In this document: positions 1 to 8,411 of the stretch, piece by piece
Position numbering within the stretch: the first letter of the stretch is position 1
How the letters are laid out: the number at the start of each line of letters is the position of its first letter
Origin: Halomonas alkalisoli
Lineage (GTDB): Bacteria; Pseudomonadota; Gammaproteobacteria; Pseudomonadales; Halomonadaceae
NCBI RefSeq assembly: GCF_021412585.1
Contig: NZ_JAKCMI010000031.1
Location: 1 to 43,715, forward strand
Direction: 5' to 3'
DNA: 43,715 bases
Position numbers and translations under genes: made by a program
Notes under the pieces: model-generated
Told to the model about the DNA's origin: nothing
Database searches by the model: none
What the model saw: the letters and a program-made list of their open reading frames with translations, nothing else

Positions 1-342
1 CTGGCCCGCATGCTGTTCATCTGGCTGATCTTCATCGGCGCCGCGGCGGCCTTCGCCCGCTATGAACACATCGCCGTGGACTTCCTGGTGCGCCGCCTCA
101 AGCCCCGCGCCGCCCATGTGCTCTACCTGATCCAGCACCTGATCATCACCGGCCTGATGGGCGTGCTGATCTGGGGCGGCTACGTCGTGATCTCCCGTTC
201 CACCGGGCGTACCGCCATCCTCGGCGTGCCCTGGAACCTGATCAATGTCTCGCTGGTGCTCTGCGCGACCTTTATCGGCGCCGTGGCCATCTGGCGCGCC
301 TGGCGCAGTATCACCCTCATTCGCACCGGCCAGGAGGCGTAG
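1..342 (+). CDS. TRAP transporter small permease (DctQ-type), 5' end outside window
   Basis: The reading frame is open from base 1, so only the C-terminal 113 residues of a protein usually about 160-200 residues long are seen. Three hydrophobic segments are visible, at roughly residues 4-20, 39-62 and 78-98. The segment between the first two has the YEHIAVDFLVRRL stretch typical of DctQ subunits, which hold the large permease in the inner membrane next to the periplasmic binding protein. The stop codon is 3 bases before the start of the large subunit, so the two are surely co-translated. The binding protein gene (dctP) should lie to the left of the window. Substrate is not shown by this fragment; the gluconate genes that follow suggest a sugar acid. 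Confidence 0.9.
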   Translation: MARMLFIWLIFIGAAAAFARYEHIAVDFLVRRLKPRAAHVLYLIQHLIITGLMGVLIWGGYVVISRSTGRTAILGVPWNLINVSLVLCATFIGAVAIWRAWRSITLIRTGQEA

Positions 343-345
343 CCC

Positions 346-1629
346 ATGCTGTGGATCTTTCTTGGCATCCTGTTCGCCTCCATCGCCCTGGGCCTGCCGA
401 TCGCCTTCGGCCTCGGCGTGGCCGCGGTGGTGCTGGCGGTGATGTCCGACATTCCCCTGTCGATCCTGATCGAGCAGTCGGTGCGCGGGGTCAACAACTT
501 CCCGCTGCTGGCGATTCCCTTCTTCATCCTGGTGGGTGAAGTGATGAGCGCCGGCGGCATCGCCCGGCGGCTGATGGAGCTGGCCGGTGCGCTGGTCGGT
601 TTCGTGCGCGGCGGCCTGGGCCAGGTGGCGATCACCGGCTCGATGTTCTTCGGCGGCATCAGCGGCTCGGCGGTGGCGGACACCGCCGCCACCGGCTCGA
701 TGATGATCCCCTCGATGAAGCAGCAGGGTTACTCCGCCCCGCATGCCACGGCGATCAACACGGTCTCCTCCGTCATCGGCATCATCATCCCCCCCTCGAT
801 TCCGCTGATCCTGTTCGGCATCGTCACCGAGACCTCGATCAGCCGTCTGTTCATCGCCGGCATCGTGCCGGGCCTGCTGATCGGCTTCGGGCTGATGGTC
901 ACCACCTTCATCATGGCGACCCTGGAACACGCCGGGAAGACCCGCAAGTTCCGCCTCGACCTGCTGTGGCAGGCCTTCAAGGCCGCCTGGCTGGCCCTGG
1001 TGCTTCCGGTGATCGTGATCGGCGGCATCATCGGCGGGGTGTTCACCGCCACCGAGGCGGCGGTAGCCGCGCTGCTCTACTCGCTGTTCATCTCGCTGGT
1101 CTTCTATCGCGAGTTCCACCCGCGCGCCCTGTGGGGCATGCTGATCCGCACCGCTCGCCTGACCGGCATGGTCCTGCTGCTGCTGGCCTTCGCCACGGTG
1201 ATCGCCTGGTTCCTGACCATCAACATGGTGCCCCAGACCCTGGTGCGCCAGGTGCAGGCGATCACCCAGGACCCGTTCTGGCTGCTGATGATCGTGGCCG
1301 CGCTGCTGCTGCTGGTGGGCTTCGTGATGGACCTGACCCCGGCCATGGTGATCATGGCGCCGATGCTGACGCCGATCGTCACCACGGTGGGCGTCGATCC
1401 GGCCTACTTCGGGGTGCTGATGGCCTTCATCCTCGGCATCGGGCTGCTGACGCCGCCGGTGGGCACCTGCCTCTATGTGGGCTGCGGGGTGGGCAAGGTC
1501 TCGATGGAGTCGCTGGTCAAGGCCATGCTGCCGTATTACGCGGCGCTGCTGGTGGTGCTGGTGATCCTGATCGCCTTCCCCGGCATCGTCACCTGGCTGC
1601 CCGACATCACCGCCGTGCGCGGCAACTGA
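346..1629 (+). CDS. TRAP transporter large permease (DctM-type)
   Basis: This 427-residue protein is the ion-coupled transport subunit of a tripartite TRAP importer in the inner membrane. It is hydrophobic throughout, with about twelve membrane segments. DctM hallmarks include the SGSAVADTAATGSMMIPSMK stretch near residues 105-125 and the IGIIIPPSIPLILFG stretch near residues 143-158. The C-terminal half repeats the pattern with DLTPAMVIMAPMLTPI and GLLTPPVGTCLYVGCG. It starts 3 bases after the small permease stop, with GGAGG in the end of the preceding gene as ribosome site. Gluconokinase follows 16 bases downstream, so gluconate or a related aldonate is the likely substrate; this is inferred from context only. 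Confidence 0.95.
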   Translation: MLWIFLGILFASIALGLPIAFGLGVAAVVLAVMSDIPLSILIEQSVRGVNNFPLLAIPFFILVGEVMSAGGIARRLMELAGALVGFVRGGLGQVAITGSMFFGGISGSAVADTAATGSMMIPSMKQQGYSAPHATAINTVSSVIGIIIPPSIPLILFGIVTETSISRLFIAGIVPGLLIGFGLMVTTFIMATLEHAGKTRKFRLDLLWQAFKAAWLALVLPVIVIGGIIGGVFTATEAAVAALLYSLFISLVFYREFHPRALWGMLIRTARLTGMVLLLLAFATVIAWFLTINMVPQTLVRQVQAITQDPFWLLMIVAALLLLVGFVMDLTPAMVIMAPMLTPIVTTVGVDPAYFGVLMAFILGIGLLTPPVGTCLYVGCGVGKVSMESLVKAMLPYYAALLVVLVILIAFPGIVTWLPDITAVRGN

Positions 1630-1645
1630 CCGGGAGGCTTCCGTG

Positions 1646-2164
1646 ATGGCAACTTCGTATCGCATCCTGGTCATGGGTGTCTCCGGCTCTGGCAAGTCGC
1701 ACATCGGGCGACTGCTGGCCGAGAGTCTGGGGGTCGATTTCATCGACGGTGACGGCTATCACTCGCCCGGGAACATCGACAAGATGGGCCGTGGCGTGCC
1801 CCTCACCGATGCCGATCGTCAGGTGTGGCTCGATACCCTGGCCGGCCTGTTGGACGAGCATCGACGGCGTGACGAATCGGTGGTGATCGCTTGTTCCGCG
1901 CTGAAGGCCCGATATCGGGACATGTTGCGCCAGGGGGACCCGGCGCTGGCCATTCTCTACCTGCGGGGTGGCCGCGATCTGCTGCTTGAGCGTCTGTCTA
2001 CGCGGCGGGGCCACTTCTTCAAGGGCGACAGCATGCTGGATAGCCAGCTGGCCGACCTGGAGCCGCCCGATGATGACGAGGCTCTGGGGTTGGACATCTC
2101 GCTGCCGCCGGAGACGATTGCCGGTGAGTTCGCGCTCTGGCTGAGGCAGCATGAAATGCCGTGA
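1646..2164 (+). CDS. gntK: Gluconokinase
   Basis: A 172-residue cytoplasmic kinase that phosphorylates D-gluconate with ATP to 6-phosphogluconate, feeding the Entner-Doudoroff or pentose phosphate route. The P-loop GVSGSGKS is at residues 11-18. It is followed by the family motif DGDGYHSPGNIDKM and then the ACSALKARYRD and LERLSTRRGHFF stretches typical of GntK; length is normal for the family. ATG at 1646 is chosen because it sits 8 bases after GGGAGG (1632-1637); a GTG at 1643 directly before it is the alternative. It follows the TRAP permease by 16 bases and precedes gntR, which supports a gluconate operon. Confidence 0.95.
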   Translation: MATSYRILVMGVSGSGKSHIGRLLAESLGVDFIDGDGYHSPGNIDKMGRGVPLTDADRQVWLDTLAGLLDEHRRRDESVVIACSALKARYRDMLRQGDPALAILYLRGGRDLLLERLSTRRGHFFKGDSMLDSQLADLEPPDDDEALGLDISLPPETIAGEFALWLRQHEMP

Positions 2165-2262
2165 CGCCAGGCCGGGCAATGCTGTCGGGGCATGAATGGT
2201 TTAAGGTATTCGGCCCTGAGCCGACCCCTTGCTCAGGATTCTCACCAGCAGGCCGGGACGCC

Positions 2263-3258
2263 GTGAAGAAAAAACGCCCAACACTTCAGGATATCGCCGA
2301 CCGAGTCGGCGCCACGAAGATGACCGTCAGCCGCGCCCTGCGCGACCCGACCACCGTCTCGGAAGGGCTGTGCGAGCGCATCTTCGCCGCGGCGGAGCAG
2401 GTCGGCTATATCCCCAATCGTGCTCCCGACCTGCTCTCCCGGGCGACGAGCCACTCCATTGGCGTGCTGGTGCCGTCGTTGACCAACCAGGTGTTTGCCG
2501 ATGTGCTGGTGGGCATCGAGGAGGTCACCGAGCCCCTCGGCTACCATCTGATGCTTTCCCACTACGGCTACAGTCAGGAGCTCGAGGAGCGCAGCCTGGC
2601 ATCGCTGCTCTCCTACAATGTCGACGGGGTGATCCTCTCCGACAGCCTGCATACCACCCGTACCTGCCGCATGCTGGAGACCGCCGGCATACCCATCGTG
2701 GAGATCATGGATTCGCTGACACCGCCGCTGCACCAGGCGGTGGGCTTCGACAACGTTCGGGCCGGCTATGACATGGTCAGCGAGATGGTGCGACGTGGTC
2801 GGCGACATATCGTCTACCTTGCCGTGCGGCTGGACGAGCGGACCCGACAGCGTGAGCAGGGCTACCGTCAGGCAGTGGAGGAGCATGGCCTGCAACCCAT
2901 CACCCTGCAGCGGAGCCAGCGCTCGTCATATAGCGTGGGGGCGGCGCTGCTCGGCGAGGTGCTCGACCAGTATCCACGGACCGATGCGCTCTTCTGTACC
3001 AATGACGACGTGGCCGTCGGCGCCTATTTCGAATGCCTGCGCCGCGGCATTCGGGTGCCGGAGCAGATGGCCATCGCCGGCTTCCATGGCCACGACGTGG
3101 GGCAGGTGATGTCACCCCGGCTGGCCAGTGTCATCACCCCACGCCAGGCTATCGGACGCAGGGCCGCCACTGAATTGCTGCAACGCATTCAGGGAGAGGC
3201 CATGGAGGAGCGTATCATCGATCTGAACTATCGAATCGAGCCCGGGGGAACGCTATAG
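2263..3258 (+). CDS. gntR: LacI-family gluconate operon repressor GntR
   Basis: A 331-residue regulator with an N-terminal LacI helix-turn-helix (LQDIADRVGATKMTVSRALRDP, about residues 7-28), the hinge region with PNRAPDLLSRATS, and a periplasmic-binding-like sugar domain. Similarity to enterobacterial GntR as I know it runs along the whole chain: start KKKRP, PSLTNQVFA, GFDNVRAG, CTNDDVAVGAYFEC, GFHGHDVGQVM and the C-terminal PGG. It should bind gluconate and release operators of the gluconate genes upstream. GTG at 2263 is taken as start because it gives the family's usual N-terminus; the frame is open back to 2161, overlapping gntK, but those extra 34 residues look non-coding. No strong ribosome site is visible. 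Confidence 0.92.
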   Translation: MKKKRPTLQDIADRVGATKMTVSRALRDPTTVSEGLCERIFAAAEQVGYIPNRAPDLLSRATSHSIGVLVPSLTNQVFADVLVGIEEVTEPLGYHLMLSHYGYSQELEERSLASLLSYNVDGVILSDSLHTTRTCRMLETAGIPIVEIMDSLTPPLHQAVGFDNVRAGYDMVSEMVRRGRRHIVYLAVRLDERTRQREQGYRQAVEEHGLQPITLQRSQRSSYSVGAALLGEVLDQYPRTDALFCTNDDVAVGAYFECLRRGIRVPEQMAIAGFHGHDVGQVMSPRLASVITPRQAIGRRAATELLQRIQGEAMEERIIDLNYRIEPGGTL

Positions 3259-3286
3259 AAGACCCGCTCGGTCCCTCAACCTGGCC

Positions 3287-4036
3287 TCAAACGTCCGCTT
3301 CGACGATAAGCTGTGGTTGGCCCCTGGAGCAGGGTTCGATGCGTGCAGCGACGCGATAGACGCGGCGTAGCAGCTCGGGTGTGACCACCTCGGCCGTCGG
3401 TCCGCAGGCGATCATGCGGCCGTTCTCGAGCACCATCGCTTGGTCGGTGAAGCGCAGGGCGTGCCCCAGGTCGTGAAGCGCCACCAGGATCAGCATCCCA
3501 CGCTCTCGGGCAAGCCGCCGCAGGATGGTCAGCAGGCCAATCTGGCGGTTGAGGTCCAGCGCCGAGGTGGGTTCGTCGAGCAGCAGGATCTCGGGCTCCT
3601 GTACCAGTGCCTGGGCAGCGCTCACCAGCTGTCGCTGGCCGCCGCTGATATCGCCGATATGCCGTTTGCCAAGGTTGATGATGTCCAGCGCTTCCAGGGC
3701 GCGTTCGACCCGTGCCAGGTCTTCCTCCTGCACCTTCAGGCTGCGACCCTGCATCCGCGCCAGCAGCACCGATTCATAGACCGTCAGCACGGCATTCACG
3801 CCGCTGTCTTGAGGCATGTAGGCCACGGGCCGCTTCGAGGTGGCGCCGCTGATCCGCACCTCTCCACCGCCCTTGAGCAGGCCGAAGATGCGCCGAAAGA
3901 GGGTGGATTTACCGGCGGCGTTGGGCCCCAGCAGTGCCACCACCTGACCACCTTCGAAGCGGGGTGTGGTGACTTCCGCCAGGATCTGGCGGCGGCCATA
4001 GCTGGCCGACAGGCGATCGAGTTGGAGCGTTACCAT
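3287..4036 (-). CDS. Iron-type ABC transporter ATP-binding protein (FepC/FecE-like)
   Basis: A 249-residue ATPase that powers the FecCD-type permease encoded just upstream. Walker A is GPNAAGKS at residues 37-44, the signature is SGGQRQL, and Walker B is ILLLDEPTSALD followed by the switch histidine in VALHDLGHALRF. ATG at 4036 is chosen because it overlaps the permease stop by 7 bases and gives the family's usual N-terminus; an upstream extension of the frame to 4177 lies inside the permease gene and is not credible. Last gene of a three-gene operon, ending 28 bases from the convergent gntR. Substrate (ferric siderophore, heme or other) cannot be read from the ATPase. Confidence 0.93.
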   Translation of the reverse strand: MVTLQLDRLSASYGRRQILAEVTTPRFEGGQVVALLGPNAAGKSTLFRRIFGLLKGGGEVRISGATSKRPVAYMPQDSGVNAVLTVYESVLLARMQGRSLKVQEEDLARVERALEALDIINLGKRHIGDISGGQRQLVSAAQALVQEPEILLLDEPTSALDLNRQIGLLTILRRLARERGMLILVALHDLGHALRFTDQAMVLENGRMIACGPTAEVVTPELLRRVYRVAARIEPCSRGQPQLIVEADV

Positions 4037-5100
4037 GAGGTCTTCTTGTGGTTGAGGATGAGGAACAGGAAGAAGGGGATGCCCACCAGCGAGGTAATGA
4101 TCCCGATGGGGATGATGGTGCCGGGCAGGATGACCTTCGACAGTACGGAGCCGATGGAGAGTATCAGGGCGCCACACAGCGCCGAGCCGGGAAGAAAGAA
4201 GCGCTGATCCTCGCCCACCAGCATGCGCGCGATATGCGGCCCGACCAGGCCGATGAAACCGATGGTGCCGACGAAGGCCACGGCAATGGCGGCCAGCAGT
4301 GAGACCAGCACCATTACCTCCAGGCGCAGTGCGCGCGGGTTCACCCCCATGCTCTCGGCCTTGGTGTCACCCAGGCGCATGGCGGTCAGTGCCCAGCCGT
4401 GACGGGCCAGCAGTGGCAGCACCGCAACGAGGACGCCGAACGAAATCCAGAACTTGGGCCAGGTGGCCTTGGTCAGGCTGCCCATGGTCCAGAAGACCAC
4501 CGCCGCCACGGCCTGCTGGCTGGAAAAGAACTGGATCAGCGCCATCAGCGAATTGAAGATGAACACCATGGCAATGCCCAGCAGCACGATGGTCTCGATC
4601 GTGACGCCGCGCCGCAGGCTCATCGCATGGATGAGCAACGCGGTCACCATGGCCATGATGAAGGCATTGATCGGTACCACGTATTCCACCGCCGCCGGGA
4701 TGATCACCACGCCAAAGGCCAGTGCCAGGGCTGCACCGAAACTGGCGCCCGCCGAGATGCCCAGGGTGAAGGGGCTGGCCAAGGGGTTGCTGAGGATGGT
4801 CTGCATCTGGGCGCCGGCAATCGACAGGCTGGCGCCGACGACCAGCGCCATCAGCGCCACCGGCATGCGTATCTCCCACAGGATGACCCGGGCCTGCTGG
4901 CTCACGGCATCCGGTGTCGCCAGCGCGGCCACGACCTCACCGAGGCTGAAGCGGGCAGGGCCCAGCGCCAGGTCGACACAGAAGCTCAGCGCCAGCCCAA
5001 GCAATAGCGCCAACAGGATGAGCTGACGCCGTAGTACGAGGGTGCTGTAATAGCTGCGCCCCTCGGCCTTGGCGGTGTGCTGAGCCAGCTCACCGTTCAT
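4030..5100 (-). CDS. Iron-type ABC transporter permease (FecCD family)
   Basis: A 356-residue polytopic inner-membrane protein of the BtuC/FecCD/FhuB family. The N-terminal part contains RMPVALMALVVGASLSIAGA and the family motif NPLASPFTLGISAGASFGA (about residues 108-127). The C-terminal part has VGTIGFIGLVGPHIARMLVG, the region that contacts the ATPase, and PGTIIPIGIITSLVGIPFFLFLI. The single permease is expected to work as a homodimer with two copies of the ATPase. It overlaps the binding-protein gene by 11 bases and the ATPase gene by 7 bases, so translation is coupled across the operon. Confidence 0.94.
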   Translation of the reverse strand: MNGELAQHTAKAEGRSYYSTLVLRRQLILLALLLGLALSFCVDLALGPARFSLGEVVAALATPDAVSQQARVILWEIRMPVALMALVVGASLSIAGAQMQTILSNPLASPFTLGISAGASFGAALALAFGVVIIPAAVEYVVPINAFIMAMVTALLIHAMSLRRGVTIETIVLLGIAMVFIFNSLMALIQFFSSQQAVAAVVFWTMGSLTKATWPKFWISFGVLVAVLPLLARHGWALTAMRLGDTKAESMGVNPRALRLEVMVLVSLLAAIAVAFVGTIGFIGLVGPHIARMLVGEDQRFFLPGSALCGALILSIGSVLSKVILPGTIIPIGIITSLVGIPFFLFLILNHKKTSW

Positions 5101-6223
5101 CGAGTGTCACCCAATAACCGGGCTCATAGGCCACGGGCAGGAAGCGCTCATGCAACTCCTGCATCGTTGCTTCGGGGTCAAGGTCGGTGAACAGCACCGG
5201 GTGGAACCACTTGGCCAACTGCTGGATGGCGACGAAATAGTAGGGATTGTTGTAGAACTGATGCCAGATGGCGTGGAAGTTGCCCGTCTCGACGGCTTCG
5301 ATACCGGTCATGGCCGTGCGCCCGGTCAGCGCCTCGAGCTTCGCTCGGGCGCGGTCCAGGTCGGCTCCCGGCCCGACGCCGACCCAGGCGCCATTGGGTA
5401 CATAGGCATCCCAGTTGCCACCGGTGACGACCACCTGTTCGGGATTGGCAGTGATGATCTGTTCGGGGCTCAGCGTACCGAAAGTGGCAGGAATGATATC
5501 CCTTGCGATGTTGCTACCGCCGGCGATCTCGACGTACTCGCCAAAATTGCCGGGGCCGAAACTCATGCAGCACTCCTCCGAGTAGCCACCGGCACGGTCG
5601 ACGAATACGCGGGGTCGCTCGTGGTCCTCGACCTCGGCTTCTATGACCCGAGTGACCCTGGCCATCTGGCTCTCGGAGAATTCGATGAAAGCTTCGGCGG
5701 CTTCTTCCTTGCCCAGCAGTTGACCGAGGAGGCGCATGGAAGGGGTGGTGTTCTCCAGCGGGTCCTCGCGGAAGTCCACGTAGACCACGGGAATGCCGAG
5801 CTCCGCCAGCTTGTCGTCATAGGCGGCATCCTCGGTGGCTGCCCGGGCCTCGAGGTTCATCAGCACGACATCCGGCTGGAGAGAGGCGGCGAGTTCCACA
5901 TCGAAGGTGCCGTCCTTGAAGCCACCGAACGTGGGCAATGCCTCGAGCTCCGGAAACTCGGCGGCGTAGCGCGCGTAACTGTCCGGGTCGGCTTGTGAGA
6001 AATCGTCGCGCCAACCTACTACGCTGGCAAAGGGGGTATTCGGCTGCAGTGCGCCGAGCAGATAGATCTGTCTCCCCTCGCCGAGGATGGCGCGCTCCAC
6101 GGGAACGTCCACGGTGACCTGACGGCCGGCAATATCGGTAATCGTGATTTCTTCGGCTTGTGCCATGACGCAGCTGAAAGCCAGCGCCGTGCAGCAGAAA
6201 ACCTTCGGAAGGTAACTGTCCAT
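5090..6223 (-). CDS. ABC transporter substrate-binding protein, iron/siderophore type
   Basis: A 377-residue periplasmic binding protein of the FepB/TroA-like class. From ATG 6223 it has a signal peptide, with cleavage expected after AQA at residues 21-23. ITDIAGRQVTVDVPVERAI follows, the usual opening of this class, then the second-lobe stretch SPEQIITANPEQVVVTGG. It captures the ligand and passes it to the FecCD permease encoded next. The frame is open back to 6313, but the added 30 residues are charged and would bury the signal peptide, so 6223 is preferred; no clear ribosome site supports any start. A Fur-box-like site lies about 110 bases upstream. No TonB receptor gene is present, so the ligand is unknown. 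Confidence 0.9.
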   Translation of the reverse strand: MDSYLPKVFCCTALAFSCVMAQAEEITITDIAGRQVTVDVPVERAILGEGRQIYLLGALQPNTPFASVVGWRDDFSQADPDSYARYAAEFPELEALPTFGGFKDGTFDVELAASLQPDVVLMNLEARAATEDAAYDDKLAELGIPVVYVDFREDPLENTTPSMRLLGQLLGKEEAAEAFIEFSESQMARVTRVIEAEVEDHERPRVFVDRAGGYSEECCMSFGPGNFGEYVEIAGGSNIARDIIPATFGTLSPEQIITANPEQVVVTGGNWDAYVPNGAWVGVGPGADLDRARAKLEALTGRTAMTGIEAVETGNFHAIWHQFYNNPYYFVAIQQLAKWFHPVLFTDLDPEATMQELHERFLPVAYEPGYWVTLDER

Positions 6224-6330
6224 GTTCTGGGATTCATCACTCTGTGAGAGGCGAGCGCGCAATGCCGAAGGCAGCATGGGCTTTGCCCGGCATTTGGCGT
6301 AGAGGCTCGCCATGGAAGGTTAATAAAATC

Positions 6331-6349
6331 GCTAATGATCATGACTCGC
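6331..6349 (-). promoter_or_regulatory. Candidate Fur box upstream of the iron-type ABC operon
   Basis: GCTAATGATCATGACTCGC matches the 19-base Fur consensus GATAATGATAATCATTATC at 13 of 19 positions and contains the exact palindrome ATGATCAT. It is the only such site I see in the 196-base gap before the binding-protein gene, in an AT-rich patch fitting a promoter. Iron-Fur repression of the operon is inferred. Confidence 0.5.
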
Positions 6350-6419
6350 ATTCGTAATTCGAGGCCAGTATGGTACACCGCCCTGCGTTTGTCGAGATGG
6401 GTAAGCGGTGACGTTTGCG

Positions 6420-6836
6420 TCATGCCTCGGTGCCGGCATTGGCATTCGCAGCTGCAGGCCGGCGGGCGACGAGGGTGATCTCCACGTTCGAGGAACCGCT
6501 GAGCCGTGGTGACTCGGTGCAGGTCCGGGCCGGGTAGCGGTGGTCGTCGAAGAACTCGGCATAGGCCGCGTCCATGGTATGTATCGTATCCAGGTTGGTC
6601 AGGTGCACGTCCACCCGTACGGTGTCGACCAGGCTCGCACCGGCGAACTCCAGCATGCGTGCCAGGCGGCGCATGACCCAGCGGGTCTCTTCGGCAATGT
6701 CGCCGACCACGGATTCGCCCCCCTGAATATCGGTGACCGTCAGTCCCGAGAGGAAGATGTAGTCGCCGTCGATGACGATATGGCTGCCGGGAAACACGGG
6801 TACGGCGAGAGTGGGGTCGTTGAGATACTGATGCAT
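6420..6836 (-). CDS. RidA/YjgF/YER057c family protein
   Basis: A 138-residue protein with the RidA fold signature: IVIDGDYIFLSGLTV near the N-terminus, ETRWVMRRLARMLEFAGASLVDTVRVDVHLTNL in the middle and the YPARTCTESPRLSGSSNVEITLVARR ending. Classic RidA proteins hydrolyse reactive enamine/imine intermediates from PLP enzymes. This one keeps an arginine in the position of the catalytic Arg (YPARTC), so deaminase activity is possible. ATG 6836 is chosen because GGGGGAG lies 6 bases upstream; the frame is open to 6914. It may share the divergent intergenic region with the MaoC-Pta gene. The exact subfamily is not assigned. Confidence 0.85.
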   Translation of the reverse strand: MHQYLNDPTLAVPVFPGSHIVIDGDYIFLSGLTVTDIQGGESVVGDIAEETRWVMRRLARMLEFAGASLVDTVRVDVHLTNLDTIHTMDAAYAEFFDDHRYPARTCTESPRLSGSSNVEITLVARRPAAANANAGTEA

Positions 6837-6947
6837 GTAGCGCTCCCCCATGGTTTGCGTACCTGTCTCACTATAGTTGGCCGGTCGCGGCCCCGCGCAA
6901 GCCGACCATGACACCCTTGATACCGATCAGGTATTGATGGATAAACA

Positions 6948-6977
6948 CTGACAGCCTTTGTTGCGTCGCAGTATGCT
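6948..6977 (+). promoter_or_regulatory. Candidate sigma-70 promoter for the MaoC-Pta/ackA operon
   Basis: CTGACA (6948-6953) and TATGCT (6972-6977) are separated by 18 bases, placing a start near 6984, 27 bases before the ATG at 7011. A short inverted repeat ATACC-GATCA-GGTAT (6920-6934) sits just upstream and could be an operator. Confidence 0.4.
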
Positions 6978-7010
6978 GGGCTGACGGGACTTACGGAGGA
7001 TGATGGGCCA

Positions 7011-8411
7011 ATGGACAGCAGTGACCAGATCGAGAATCGGACGTTCGACGAGATCCAGGCAGGCGACAGTGCCTCGATCGAGAAACGGCTCACGCTGGAT
7101 GACATCAAGCTGTTTGCCGTCATGTCGGGGGATATCAACCCGGCCCACCTCGACGACGACTTCGCCAAGAGCACCCGGTTTCAGGAAGTGGTCGCCCACG
7201 GCATGTGGGGTGGAGCCTTGATCTCCACCGTGCTCGGCACCGAGCTGCCGGGGCCAGGCACGATCTACCTGGGCCAGACCCTGCGCTTTCTCAAGCCTGT
7301 CAGGCTCGGCGACGTGCTCCGGGTCAGTGTCCGGGCGCGCAGCAAGGATGAGCAGCGCAAGCGTATCGTCTTCGACTGTCTCTGCACCAACCAGAATGGC
7401 GATACGGTGATCGAAGGCGAGGCAGAGGTACAGGCGCCCACCGAGAAGATTCGTCGCACTCGCACCGTGTTGCCGCGGATTCGCATGGCCGAGCGGGCGC
7501 GACTGCATGAGATGCTGGCGGCGGCGGAGCACCCCGAGCCGGTCGATATGGCGGTGGTGCATCCGGTGGATGAGGTCTCGATCCTGGGCGCCGCCGAATC
7601 GGCTCGCCAAGGGCTGATCCGGCCGGTGCTGGTGGGGCCCGAGAGAAAGGTCCGTGCCGCCGCCGAAGCGGCCGGCATCGACATCGCCGAGTTCGAGCTG
7701 GTCGACGTCCCCCACAGTCATGCGGCAGCCGCCGAAGCGGTCGCCATGACCCGTTCCGGCAGGGTAGGGGCGCTCATGAAGGGAGCGCTGCATACCGAGG
7801 AACTGCTGCACGAGGTGGTCAAGCGCGACACGGGGCTGCGGACCGAGCGCTGCTTGAGCCATGTGATGGCCTTCGACGTGCCGACCTATCCGCGGCCACT
7901 GTTCATCACCGATGCCGCGATCAATATCTACCCTACGCTGGCCAACAAGATGGATATCGTGCAGAACGCCATCGACCTGGCCCACGCCCTGGGTAACGCC
8001 AACCCCAATGTGGCGATCCTCTCGGCGGTGGAAACCGTCAATCCCAAGATCGCCTCGACCCTCGAGGCCGCGGCGCTGTGCAAGATGGCCGAGCGGGGGC
8101 AGATACGTGGCGGCACGATCGACGGTCCGCTGGCCTTCGACAATGCCGTTTCCGAGGCTGCGGCCGCCGCCAAGGGGATCGTCTCGCCGGTGGCGGGTCG
8201 GGCGGATATCCTGGTGGCGCCCGACCTGGAGTCGGCCAACATGCTGATGAAGCAGCTGACCTACCTGGCCGATGCCACCGGCGCCGGCCTGGTGGTGGGA
8301 GCGCGGGTGCCCATCGTGCTCACCAGCCGCGCCGACGACGCCATCACTCGCATGGCCTCCTGCGCCCTGGCGCTGCTGGTGGCCGAGCACCAGAAGCGGG
8401 AGCGTGTTTGA
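7011..8411 (+). CDS. Bifunctional MaoC-type hydratase / phosphate acetyl(butyryl)transferase
   Basis: A 466-residue fusion. Residues 1 to about 140 form a hot-dog MaoC domain with the hydratase motif D-x4-H (D41 and H46 in SGDINPAH) and GMWGGALISTVLG. Residues from about 155 to the end are a PTA_PTB domain (DMAVVHPVDEVSILGAA, LMKGALHTEELL, LSHVMAFDVP, ITDAAINIYP). The C-terminal part swaps phosphate and CoA on an acyl group; the N-terminal part may bind or hydrate enoyl-CoA. GGAGG lies about 11 bases before the ATG. The stop TGA overlaps the start of ackA in TGATG, so acyl phosphate is likely passed straight to the kinase. The physiological acyl group (acetyl, butyryl or hydroxybutyryl) is not determined by sequence. 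Confidence 0.92.
   Translation: MDSSDQIENRTFDEIQAGDSASIEKRLTLDDIKLFAVMSGDINPAHLDDDFAKSTRFQEVVAHGMWGGALISTVLGTELPGPGTIYLGQTLRFLKPVRLGDVLRVSVRARSKDEQRKRIVFDCLCTNQNGDTVIEGEAEVQAPTEKIRRTRTVLPRIRMAERARLHEMLAAAEHPEPVDMAVVHPVDEVSILGAAESARQGLIRPVLVGPERKVRAAAEAAGIDIAEFELVDVPHSHAAAAEAVAMTRSGRVGALMKGALHTEELLHEVVKRDTGLRTERCLSHVMAFDVPTYPRPLFITDAAINIYPTLANKMDIVQNAIDLAHALGNANPNVAILSAVETVNPKIASTLEAAALCKMAERGQIRGGTIDGPLAFDNAVSEAAAAAKGIVSPVAGRADILVAPDLESANMLMKQLTYLADATGAGLVVGARVPIVLTSRADDAITRMASCALALLVAEHQKRERV

Noticed and set aside
6927..8390. 487-codon open frame on the minus strand
   Set aside because: Antisense of the MaoC-Pta fusion; the same holds for the minus frame 8261-9658 opposite ackA.
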